Origin: an uncultured Fidelibacterota bacterium
GTDB taxonomy: Bacteria > Marinisomatota > Marinisomatia > Marinisomatales > TCS55
Length of the DNA stretch: 7,995 nucleotides
Assembly (NCBI GenBank): GCA_913046805.1
Contig: CAJWTA010000048.1
Coordinates: 1 to 7,995, forward strand
Direction of reading: 5' to 3'
A program made the position numbers and the translations under genes. Under the pieces are notes generated by a model. It ran no database searches. It had not been told where the DNA came from and worked only from the letters and a program-made list of their open reading frames with translations. The first letter of the stretch is position 1; each line of letters begins with the position of its first letter. Below are positions 1 through 6,363 of the stretch, in pieces.

Positions 1-435
1 AATATATTCAATTGTTCTATCTCTCGGAATATAATCCAATGGGACCCAAAAACTTATGGTCTGTTCTCCTTCACATAAATAATAAGGTTGATCTTGATGC
101 CATGGAGTTACGACCGAATTACCAGGCTCTTTAACAAGGATGTGATCATGAAAAATGCGCGCTGTTTTAGAATTCATAAGTTTTGCGGCTATTGAACCCA
201 TTTTTGAATTTTTTACCAAGTTTCGATAACCATCAAATTTATTCCAAACGACATAGTCCTGAAAAAAAGCTTGGCCACCATCATCGGGTCTGTATGTTCT
301 TTCTCTCCAGCTTGGGTTAGCAATATTTTCTTCAATAGCTTTCTGTGCGCCCTCAACGAATTCACTGAATGCACCTTTTAACAACACGGCCCCATCATTT
401 GAAAAACTTTTTATATGATCACTAGTTATATTCAT
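1..435 (-). CDS. Phytanoyl-CoA dioxygenase (PhyH) family oxygenase, N-terminal 145 residues
   Basis: This is a partial gene. The ATG is at 435..433 and the frame stays open to base 1, so the C-terminal half lies outside the window. Seen: a WHQD motif with H113 and D115, the HxD pair that binds Fe(II) in this family, inside the context TPWHQDQPYY, followed by a W-x-PLD segment at about 130 to 134. Known: PhyH-family enzymes are cytosolic Fe(II)/2-oxoglutarate-dependent hydroxylases, and the distal His and the Arg that binds 2-oxoglutarate come later in the chain, so they cannot be checked here. An AAAGG sequence 7 bases before the ATG is a reasonable ribosome binding site. The gene follows the FabG-like SDR by 36 bases on the same strand, so it is probably the distal part of the same operon. 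Bacterial members act on many small substrates, so phytanoyl-CoA should not be assumed. Confidence 0.9.
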   Translation of the reverse strand, partial: MNITSDHIKSFSNDGAVLLKGAFSEFVEGAQKAIEENIANPSWRERTYRPDDGGQAFFQDYVVWNKFDGYRNLVKNSKMGSIAAKLMNSKTARIFHDHILVKEPGNSVVTPWHQDQPYYLCEGEQTISFWVPLDYIPRDRTIEYI

Positions 436-471
436 TATCTAACCTTTATAAACTTAGAGTTATAATCGGTG

Positions 472-1221
472 TTATTCTCGTAAAGCTGGCAATCCCACCC
501 CTGTTGCTTCAAATCCGCCATCTACTGCAACTGTTTGACCAGTTACAAATGACGCTTTAGAGGATGAAAGAAAGTAAATAACCTCTGCAATTTCTCGTTC
601 AGACCCATATCTATTCAAAGGGATGGCATCATGATAAGCTTTGATGATTTCTGGTGAATGAACAGCTATAGATAATTTTGTTTTCACTGGCCCTGGCGCA
701 ACAGTGTTTACCCTGATGCCGTATTCTCCCAACTCACAGGCCTGTTGTTTAGTAAGTTGAATAACAGCAGCTTTTGATGTCCCATAAGCAACTCTAAGGG
801 TGGATCCTCGTAAGCCGGAAATTGACGCAATGTTGACAATGCTTCCCTTTGTCTTTTTCAGTTGAGGAATTAGTGACTGTGATAAATAAAAAACACCATC
901 TAAATTTGTTTCCATAACGGTACGCCATTTTTTGCTATCACATTCCTCTATGGGTCCAAAATCAGCAACTCCTGCATTATTTATAAGACAATCTAGTCTT
1001 CCAAATTCACTATCAACTCTGGAATAAACCTCTTTCATAATCTTTTCTTCAGAAACATCATAGTTAAATGGGATTGCACCAACAATTTGATTGCAAGTCT
1101 TTTTGAGCTCCTCATTGTCCCGATCTAGAATAATAACCTTAAAACCTTGCTCTATGAAGATTTCAGCCGCTGCACGACCAATGCCTCTCGCTCCACCGCT
1201 AATAAGTGCAATTTTTTCCAT
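472..1221 (-). CDS. FabG-like short-chain dehydrogenase/reductase (classical SDR)
   Basis: A 249-residue cytosolic NAD(P)-dependent oxidoreductase of normal classical-SDR length. Seen: the nucleotide-binding motif SGGARGIG at 8 to 15, D33 after the second strand (ILDRD), NNAG at 81 to 84, and a full catalytic tetrad N106, S133, Y146, K150 in spacing typical of FabG. There is also a PGPVKT motif at 176 to 181 and VDGG at 233 to 236. Known: an Asp at the end of the second strand usually indicates preference for NAD over NADP. The initiating ATG at 1221..1219 has only a weak GGA-type ribosome binding site (TCGGAAAAA). It lies 43 bases after the LysE exporter and 36 bases before the PhyH gene. 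The operon context suggests a catabolic alcohol, sugar or hydroxy-acid dehydrogenase rather than the housekeeping fatty-acid reductase. The substrate is unknown. Confidence 0.93.
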   Translation of the reverse strand: MEKIALISGGARGIGRAAAEIFIEQGFKVIILDRDNEELKKTCNQIVGAIPFNYDVSEEKIMKEVYSRVDSEFGRLDCLINNAGVADFGPIEECDSKKWRTVMETNLDGVFYLSQSLIPQLKKTKGSIVNIASISGLRGSTLRVAYGTSKAAVIQLTKQQACELGEYGIRVNTVAPGPVKTKLSIAVHSPEIIKAYHDAIPLNRYGSEREIAEVIYFLSSSKASFVTGQTVAVDGGFEATGVGLPALRE

Positions 1222-1264
1222 TTTTTCCGATCAAATTATAATATCTAACGTAAATATTCTTAGA

Positions 1265-1855
1265 CTATTGAATCAAAATCAAATATGCGCTGAGTAGTAA
1301 AAATACAGCCATAAGAAACATAAAACAACGCCAGATTACTCTCTTTTTTAAAAATTTTGAAACATAGCTCCCAAAAGCTAGCCAAAACGAGCAAACAATA
1401 AAATTGACTGCAGAAAATAATATAAAAAAATATACAGTCTTAAAAAAAATTGAACCATCTAAATTAAATCCAGCTGATGCAGATAGGGTAAGAGCCCAAA
1501 GTTTAGGATTAATAAATTGAAACAGTATCGCTTCCGAAAATTTAAATGGCCTTGATTTACTCTCTTCATTTTCAATTTTATCTTTAACTAGTAGCTGCAA
1601 AGCCAAATAGGTAATCCAACTTACCGATATAATTTTGAGTAAAGAGGCTAATATTGGAGCCTTCAGAATTATTGTATTCACTCCCAACGAAGCGAGTGCC
1701 GCTAAACACCCAGTTCCAATTACCACCCCAAAAAGATGCGGATATGTATCTTTAATTCCAAATTTAACGCCTGAAACAGTCAAAAGAATAATATTTGGAC
1801 CTGGGGTAAACAGGCCAATAAATACAAAAATAAACAAAGGCAAAAATTCTAAAAT
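1265..1855 (-). CDS. LysE/RhtB-family amino acid exporter, probable ATT start
   Basis: An inner-membrane exporter of the LysE superfamily, which exports amino acids or related small molecules. Seen: the N-terminal TPGPN motif, a G-x-K-F-G-I segment followed by PHLFGVVIG, the mid-protein NPKLW motif, and about six hydrophobic segments. The frame has no ATG or GTG near its start. The first conventional alternative is TTG at 1843..1841, but that is 19 bases from the only good ribosome binding site (GAGG at 1866..1863). An ATT at 1855..1853 sits 7 bases from it and yields MLEFLPLF..., which resembles the usual LysE-family N-terminus and puts TPGPN at residues 17 to 21. I therefore place the start at 1855, giving 196 residues. 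Another ATT at 1858 is closer than ideal, and an in-frame TGA at 1867..1865 blocks anything further upstream. The exported substrate is unknown. Confidence 0.88.
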   Translation of the reverse strand: MLEFLPLFIFVFIGLFTPGPNIILLTVSGVKFGIKDTYPHLFGVVIGTGCLAALASLGVNTIILKAPILASLLKIISVSWITYLALQLLVKDKIENEESKSRPFKFSEAILFQFINPKLWALTLSASAGFNLDGSIFFKTVYFFILFSAVNFIVCSFWLAFGSYVSKFLKKRVIWRCFMFLMAVFLLLSAYLILIQ

Positions 1856-1905
1856 AATATCACCTCACAATAATTTTCAAAATTCTAAATATAATAATGA
1901 GATTG

Positions 1906-2790
1906 CTAGATAATCAAAAAAGCAAGTAATATAGAAGAAATTCCAACAGTAATTAATGTTGAAACAACGACAAGGCCGGCAACTGCATTTGCATCAGCTT
2001 CATACTTTTCAGCTAAAAGATAAGAAGTCACAGCTACTGGCATCGAAAACTGTAATATAAGAACGGAAATCGCAACTTTCGGTAGATCAAAGATAAAACT
2101 TACCAACAAAGCTGCTGTTATTCCTAAGAAAATTTTACAAAAACTATATAAAAAAGATTGTCTCAAATCGGTTATTTTTAATCTGGCAACTGCAACACCC
2201 AAGGTTATTAACATCATTGGTATAGCCATTTGTCCGATTAACTCTAAGGAATGGCCTAAAAAACTTGGTGTTTTCCATCCCTGCCACATAAAAATTAGAC
2301 CCAGAACCGTACTGCCCACCAGGGGCTCTTTCAGGAGTTGTTTTATTGATCCGCCACCGGCCACTATCCTAATACCGATTGTAAAAGCTACAATGCTCGT
2401 CACGGAAAACACAATAATAGCATATCCAAAGCCAGTATCCCCAAAAGCAAAAAGACAAAGTGGCAAACCTAGGTTTCCAGTATTTCCTATAATAAGAGGC
2501 ATAAGATAGGTTCTTTGCTCAAGATTAAAAATCTTAATAAAGATAAAAGCTAATATAGCCAAAAGAAAGTAACCCAAGATTGCTGCCATTAAAAGATTAC
2601 CAAAATAATAGGGCTGAAATTCAGTATTCATGAGTGCAGTAAAAACCAAGCACGGAACAGCTAAAGCCGTGGCAAACTGTGTTATAAACTCAACTCGATA
2701 CTCGAAACCAAACTTTACCCAAAAATAACCTACAGCTGCCAAAATAAAGACGGGTGCAACAATTTCGAAGATGTTCAACAAAGCAATCAA
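1906..2790 (-). CDS. AEC-family permease (auxin efflux carrier / MdcF-like transporter)
   Basis: A 294-residue integral inner-membrane protein with about ten hydrophobic segments, the usual size for the AEC family. Seen: the conserved GNTGNLGLPL stretch at 102 to 111 in the first half and QFSMPVAVTSYLLAEKY-type sequence at about 247 to 263 in the second, both hallmarks of the two half-repeats. Known: bacterial members include malonate and malate carriers (MdcF, MleP type), so carboxylate transport is the best guess. The start is TTG at 2790..2788. An AGG-containing ribosome binding site (CAGGTG) lies 8 bases upstream, and an in-frame TAA at 2796..2794 rules out any start further upstream. It is 41 bases after the aldose dehydrogenase-like SDR and 50 bases before the LysE exporter, so it is probably co-transcribed and may import the operon substrate or export an acid product. 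Confidence 0.92.
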   Translation of the reverse strand: MIALLNIFEIVAPVFILAAVGYFWVKFGFEYRVEFITQFATALAVPCLVFTALMNTEFQPYYFGNLLMAAILGYFLLAILAFIFIKIFNLEQRTYLMPLIIGNTGNLGLPLCLFAFGDTGFGYAIIVFSVTSIVAFTIGIRIVAGGGSIKQLLKEPLVGSTVLGLIFMWQGWKTPSFLGHSLELIGQMAIPMMLITLGVAVARLKITDLRQSFLYSFCKIFLGITAALLVSFIFDLPKVAISVLILQFSMPVAVTSYLLAEKYEADANAVAGLVVVSTLITVGISSILLAFLII

Positions 2791-2831
2791 AAGTTACACC
2801 TGATTTAAATAAATTCTAGCAAGCAACTACA

Positions 2832-3590
2832 CTAAATTGATCCAGCCTCAACCATATAATTATTTGCTGTACACATTGCTCCGTCATCAGATGCCAAAAA
2901 TAAAACCATTCTTGCAACATAAACGGGTTTAATAAGATCTGGTAAGCATTGCCTTTTATATTGATTTTCCAAACCTTCGGGCGTCACCCACAATTCTTTT
3001 TGTCGTTCCGTCATAATCCATCCTGGAACGACAGTATTGACCCTAATCCTATATTTTCCAAGATCCCTTGCAAGCGTTCTAGATAGACCATGAACAGCAG
3101 ATTTTGCCGTGGCATATGCCGGAAAGTTTCCTACAGCTTCCATCCATGAATTAGAACCAATATTAATAATAGAACCCCCTCCCTTTTCGATCATATCATT
3201 TGCTATGGATTGGATGGCAAAAAATTGATGTCTTAAATTTGTGGCAAAACGTTCATCCCAATATGCTTCAGTTACTTCTTGCCAATCGTGACGATCATCA
3301 TGAGCAGCGTTATTTATCAACACATCAAATAACCCTATTTTTGATCTTAATTTTTGGATACAGGACTTTAATTTATCAATGTTTTTTAAATCACATCTTT
3401 CAAAGAAAATATTGTCTCCAACGTCGATGCAAAGCTGCCTTCCTGAAATTTCATCTATATCTATAAATGCTACAATAGACCCCTGCTCGGCAAAGGCTTT
3501 TACAAGTTCTTTTCCAATGCCGGACGCTCCACCAGTTATTAGTATATTTTTTCCACGCAAACTGGGATAATTTGCAAAAGAATTTTCCAT
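2832..3590 (-). CDS. D-xylose/aldose 1-dehydrogenase-like SDR
   Basis: A 252-residue cytosolic SDR. Seen: YPSLRGK at 8 to 14, the TGGASGIG nucleotide motif at 19 to 26, D44 (suggesting NAD), NNAAHDDRH at 93 to 101, AYWDER at 109 to 114, NLRH at 118 to 121, and catalytic N118, S146, Y159, K163. Also seen are TPEG at 203 to 206, QCL at 214 to 216 and LFLASDD at 230 to 236. From memory, these same blocks occur in Caulobacter XylB, the D-xylose dehydrogenase that starts the Weimberg pathway, and in related sugar dehydrogenases, so oxidation of an aldose to a lactone is the best guess. The frame opens at a TTG at 3602, but that TTG overlaps the ribosome binding site (TTGGAG). The ATG at 3590..3588 is 6 bases from GGAG and is the credible start. 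The exact sugar or polyol is unknown. Confidence 0.9.
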   Translation of the reverse strand: MENSFANYPSLRGKNILITGGASGIGKELVKAFAEQGSIVAFIDIDEISGRQLCIDVGDNIFFERCDLKNIDKLKSCIQKLRSKIGLFDVLINNAAHDDRHDWQEVTEAYWDERFATNLRHQFFAIQSIANDMIEKGGGSIINIGSNSWMEAVGNFPAYATAKSAVHGLSRTLARDLGKYRIRVNTVVPGWIMTERQKELWVTPEGLENQYKRQCLPDLIKPVYVARMVLFLASDDGAMCTANNYMVEAGSI

Positions 3591-3600
3591 AAAATACTCC

Positions 3601-3632
3601 AAAAAGTAAAAGCAAAGACCAACTTTGGCTTT
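3601..3632 (-). terminator. Hairpin with T-rich tail just before the aldose dehydrogenase
   Basis: Read on the minus strand, AAAGCCAAAG pairs with CTTTGCTTT (arms 3632..3623 and 3617..3609) around a 5-base loop, with one bulged G. It is followed by TTTTACTTTTT. An alternative outer pairing, GTAAAAG with CTTTTAC (3644..3638 and 3612..3606), competes with the inner arms. The T-rich tail runs straight into the GGAG ribosome binding site of the SDR. It could be a leaky terminator or attenuator between the Fe-S/FAD gene pair and the rest of the operon, or a stabilising processing site. Confidence 0.35.
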
Positions 3633-3650
3633 GTAATCTTTTACATAAAT

Positions 3651-3685
3651 AAAAAAACCCTAAATTTTGAAATTCTTGAAATTTA
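3651..3685 (-). terminator. Weak terminator-like dyad after the FAD subunit gene
   Basis: On the minus strand TAAATTT (3685..3679) and AAATTTA (3667..3661) form a 7-bp all-AT stem with an 11-base loop, followed by GGG and seven T residues (3657..3651). The position, 9 bases after the stop codon of the FAD subunit gene, fits a terminator. The stem has no G or C pairs and would be weak, so it may act only together with the second hairpin downstream. Confidence 0.3.
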
Positions 3686-3694
3686 ATTATCGTT

Positions 3695-4483
3695 TTAAGA
3701 TGCGTTTTTAACGGCCCTTTTTGTCATAACTTTGACCAAATGAGCTCTATATTCTGAGGAAGCATGAATATCACCAATCATTCCTTCTGGCTCCACTAGA
3801 AGATCATTAAGCGACCCTTCAGAGAAGTTGGCATTGAGAGCGACTTCGGCTTCACGCCATCGATAAACACCCTCCTCCGATGCGCCGGTAATAGCAATTC
3901 TTATTTCATTGTCAAAATTCGACAGAAAGACCCCTACGATAGCAAACCTAGAGGCAGGCTGAATAAATTTCTGGTAAGAAGATAAAGATGGAACTGGGAA
4001 ACGTACTGAAAGAATAATTTCGCCTTCCTCTAGTGCCGTTTCAAACATTCCTCTAAAAAAATCATCTGCAGAAATTTCCCTATTGTTTGTTATGATTACT
4101 GCACCAGTGCTTAAAGCAGCAGCAGGATAACAAGCAGCAGGATCATTATTGGCTAATGAGCCACCAATCGTTCCCCTATTTCTTACGGCAGCGTCGCCTA
4201 TATTTTTTGCCAGAGTAATCAATCCTGAGAATATATTCGAGTTGGCAGCAACATCAGCGTGTGTTGTTCCTCCACCTATAGAAATGCTGCCATCATCATT
4301 TAAGCAAATTCCTTTCATCTCTTCTATTGCTGTTAAGCTTACGAGAGTTGATGGGCTTGCAAGACGTTGCTTCATTGTTGGTATCAAAGTTTGCCCACCT
4401 CCAAGTAGCTGCGCTTCATCATTTACAAGAGCGCTTAATGCCTCTGACACCGTTTTGGGTTGTTTAAACTCGAAATTATACAT
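3695..4483 (-). CDS. CoxM-like FAD-binding subunit of a molybdenum hydroxylase
   Basis: A 262-residue cytosolic protein, slightly short of the usual 270 to 300 for the medium subunit of xanthine dehydrogenase/CO dehydrogenase-family enzymes. Seen: the first FAD motif LLGGGQTLIPTMK at about 26 to 38, and the second FAD motif around RNRGTIGGSLANNDPAACYPA at about 101 to 121. The C-terminal region has the SRFAIVGV and ITGASEEGVYR pattern of the CoxM C-terminal domain. Known: this subunit passes electrons from the two [2Fe-2S] clusters to an acceptor such as NAD or quinone. It begins 16 bases after the Fe-S subunit gene stops, so the two are surely co-transcribed. The substrate is set by the molybdopterin subunit, which is absent here, so calling it CO dehydrogenase would be unsupported. 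Confidence 0.94.
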   Translation of the reverse strand: MYNFEFKQPKTVSEALSALVNDEAQLLGGGQTLIPTMKQRLASPSTLVSLTAIEEMKGICLNDDGSISIGGGTTHADVAANSNIFSGLITLAKNIGDAAVRNRGTIGGSLANNDPAACYPAAALSTGAVIITNNREISADDFFRGMFETALEEGEIILSVRFPVPSLSSYQKFIQPASRFAIVGVFLSNFDNEIRIAITGASEEGVYRWREAEVALNANFSEGSLNDLLVEPEGMIGDIHASSEYRAHLVKVMTKRAVKNAS

Positions 4484-4499
4484 TTTTTTACAAATTTAA

Positions 4500-4985
4500 T
4501 TATTCTGCAGCAATGCGTGAAACGTCCTGACCGGAAGCTGCCAAAATCGCTTTTACTATATTGTGATACCCTGTGCATCTACAAATATTACCCTCTAGGT
4601 GATCTCTAATTTCATGCTCGGTAGGTTTAGAGTTTGTTTTTAGTAAATCAGCAGTTGCCATAACCATTCCAGGTGTACAAAAACCACATTGCAAACCGTG
4701 ATGTTCTTTAAATGCCTGCTGTATAAAGTTTAAAGAACCGTCGTTGTTTGCCTGGCCTTCAATAGTAGCCACTTCACGATTATTAGCCTCCACAGCAAAC
4801 ATCGTACAAGCTTTTACGAGTTTCCCATCGACGTGAATGGCACAAGCGCCACATTGACTAGTATCACAACCAACATGAGTACCAGTTAGATGTAAATTGT
4901 TCCGAATAAATTCTACAAGTAAAGTTCGACCTTCAACGGAACCCGATACCGGCTTTCCATTAACTATCATTTTTACATCAGGCAT
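4500..4985 (-). CDS. CoxS-like [2Fe-2S] subunit of a molybdenum hydroxylase
   Basis: A 161-residue cytosolic iron-sulfur protein of standard length for the small subunit. Seen: all eight cluster ligands are present. C40, C45, C48 and C60 form the plant-ferredoxin-type cluster ([10 protein letters not shown]). C100, C103, C135 and C137 form the second cluster (QCGFCTPG and NICRCTGY). Known: the two clusters relay electrons from the molybdenum cofactor to the FAD subunit. The ATG at 4985..4983 has a strong ribosome binding site, AGGAG, 7 bases upstream, the best in the operon. This is the first gene of the minus-strand operon, and the divergent intergenic region lies behind it. No cysteine is missing, so the gene appears intact and probably functional. 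The matching large molybdopterin subunit (normally about 750 to 800 residues) is not in the window. Confidence 0.95.
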   Translation of the reverse strand: MPDVKMIVNGKPVSGSVEGRTLLVEFIRNNLHLTGTHVGCDTSQCGACAIHVDGKLVKACTMFAVEANNREVATIEGQANNDGSLNFIQQAFKEHHGLQCGFCTPGMVMATADLLKTNSKPTEHEIRDHLEGNICRCTGYHNIVKAILAASGQDVSRIAAE

Positions 4986-5347
4986 TTAGTTTCTCCTAGT
5001 CGCATTGCTTTAATACAATTTATTTTAAGATCGATAAGAATGACTTCTTTATTTTTTTTAAAATCTCCAAACAAATAAATAAAATTATCAATAATTAATC
5101 TAAAGATTGACTGTAAAATTTTAAAATTTATGAGTGATAACGTTTCAAAACAGTAAAATAATATGTCAAATTTGTTTTTAAATGAGAATGACGCTGTCAT
5201 CAATTTAGTCAAGTATTTATGATAAAAATTGGAGTAGTATTACTAATAAAAAGTACGCAAATTTTAAAAAATCAGATGAATTTTATATTTATGTTGCTTA
5301 AAAAATTAAAGGAGATAAACAAAGACTTTTGAAAAGGTTTGGAATTC
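4986..5347. promoter_or_regulatory. Divergent AT-rich intergenic region with candidate operator and promoters
   Basis: No gene is credible in this stretch. A perfect 14-base palindrome, AAATTTTAAAATTT, lies at 5116 to 5129. Around it are weak sigma-70-like boxes in both directions. On the plus strand these are TTGACT (5107 to 5112) and TATGAG (5129 to 5134) with a 16-base spacer. On the minus strand they are TTGAAA (5148..5143) and TTTAAA (5125..5120) with a 17-base spacer. ATGAC-GCT-GTCAT at 5188 to 5200 is a second small dyad. Each box matches consensus at only four or five of six positions, so these are candidates in very AT-rich DNA. The region must contain the promoters of both flanking genes, but their exact positions are uncertain. 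Confidence 0.3.
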
Positions 5348-6325
5348 ATGGTGCAATTTTTAAAGAAAGTAACGAGTGATATTTACGTTGTTTCTTTCGA
5401 GTTGTTCAAAATAATGATTCCAACTCTAATCTTGGTTAAAATTGCCGAGATTTATGGTTTGGTACAAGTGCTAACAAATCTTTTTGGGCCGATTATGACG
5501 ATGATGGGTCTACCGGCAGAAATGGCTCTTGCAATTACAACCACGATGTTAACAAACCCCTATGCGGGAATAATCGTTCTTGCATCAACTCCAGGAATTG
5601 AAGAATTAACGGTAGCACAAACCACAATTTTAGCATCTTTTATACTTTTTACCCATTCAGTAATAATTGAGGCTGCAATTTCACGGCAAGCCGGTCTTTC
5701 AGCTGGAGCGACAATTATTATCAGAATTTTGTCTGGTATTTTGTTTTGCACATTGTTAAATTATTTCTTCTCAACTTTTGAGCTTTTTGATCAAATCGCC
5801 GTTCTTAATTTACCCGAAATGTCAATGGCCCCCACCCTTCAACAGTGGATTATTGATCAAATAAGAGGTTTAATATTCATTCAATTCGTAATCATAATTT
5901 TAATAACTTTTTTAGAAATTCTGCGTCTAATCGGAATTGAAAAAATAATTCGTCTTCTGCTTAGTCCTTTTTTAAAAATATTAAATATAGGGCAGAGCGC
6001 ATCTACAATTGTGGTTGTTGGACTAACTTTAGGACTAGGTTTTGGTGGAGGGCTGATGATTAAAGACGTAAAACAAGGTTTAGTTGCACCACGCTCAGCA
6101 GTCGGCGCACTCATTTTTATTAATTTATTTCACTCGCTTATTGAAGACACAACAATATTGCTATTAATAGGACCTTCATTGTTCACTATTCTTATCGTTA
6201 GAGGATTATTTGTATTTGCTCTAACTTTTTTACTTATCAAGATTTTTAACAACTTACCGATTGATGCTTATGACCGGTTTCTTTTTAGTAGATCAATCCA
6301 CAACCTAAACAAAAATCAAACCTAA
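5348..6325 (+). CDS. Gate-domain (nucleoside-recognition) membrane protein with two repeats
   Basis: A 325-residue polytopic inner-membrane protein of the nucleoside-recognition/Gate family, related to SpmA/SpmB and YjiH-type proteins. Transport function is assumed for the family but rarely shown. Seen: two similar halves. The first has PTLILVKIAEIYGL at 25 to 38, LFGPIMTMMGLP at 45 to 56, TNPYAG at 69 to 74 and HSVIIE at 103 to 108. The second has FLEILRLIGIEKI at 188 to 200, LLSPFLKILNIG at 204 to 215, GLGFGGGLMI at 229 to 238 and HSLIED at 262 to 267. The frame opens at a TTG at 5339, but the AAAGG at 5333 to 5337 is only 1 base from it and 10 bases from the ATG at 5348, so the ATG is preferred. 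The stop is 38 bases from the end of the convergent psiE gene. The transported solute is unknown. Confidence 0.85.
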   Translation: MVQFLKKVTSDIYVVSFELFKIMIPTLILVKIAEIYGLVQVLTNLFGPIMTMMGLPAEMALAITTTMLTNPYAGIIVLASTPGIEELTVAQTTILASFILFTHSVIIEAAISRQAGLSAGATIIIRILSGILFCTLLNYFFSTFELFDQIAVLNLPEMSMAPTLQQWIIDQIRGLIFIQFVIIILITFLEILRLIGIEKIIRLLLSPFLKILNIGQSASTIVVVGLTLGLGFGGGLMIKDVKQGLVAPRSAVGALIFINLFHSLIEDTTILLLIGPSLFTILIVRGLFVFALTFLLIKIFNNLPIDAYDRFLFSRSIHNLNKNQT

Positions 6326-6363
6326 ATGGAATTTTGAGGTCTGAACTGACTTAACACCGTCTC

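Noticed and set aside
1091..1297. Plus-strand open frame antisense to the FabG-like SDR
   Set aside because: It is the mirror of a well-supported SDR coding region and has no recognisable domain. Similar antisense frames over the other genes (for example 1635 to 1913, 4149 to 4499, 5881 to 6114) were rejected for the same reason.
3695..4985. Calling the Fe-S/FAD pair a carbon monoxide dehydrogenase
   Set aside because: Substrate identity in this superfamily is set by the large subunit and its active-site loop, which is absent from the window.
5194..5211. Possible pho box (CTGTCAT followed by a GTCA) upstream of the Gate protein, suggestive because of the nearby psiE
   Set aside because: The two GTCA cores are 12 bases apart rather than the 11 of a pho box, and the second half matches poorly. 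It is also not upstream of psiE itself.
4973..5212. A 79-codon minus-strand open frame overlapping the start of the Fe-S subunit gene
   Set aside because: It starts at a TTG with no ribosome binding site, has an F/I/K/N-rich composition expected from AT-rich non-coding DNA, shows no domain I recognise and nothing like a remnant of a molybdopterin subunit.
6326..6363. A bidirectional terminator between the convergent Gate and psiE genes
   Set aside because: The 38-base gap contains no stem of useful length and no T-tract on either strand.
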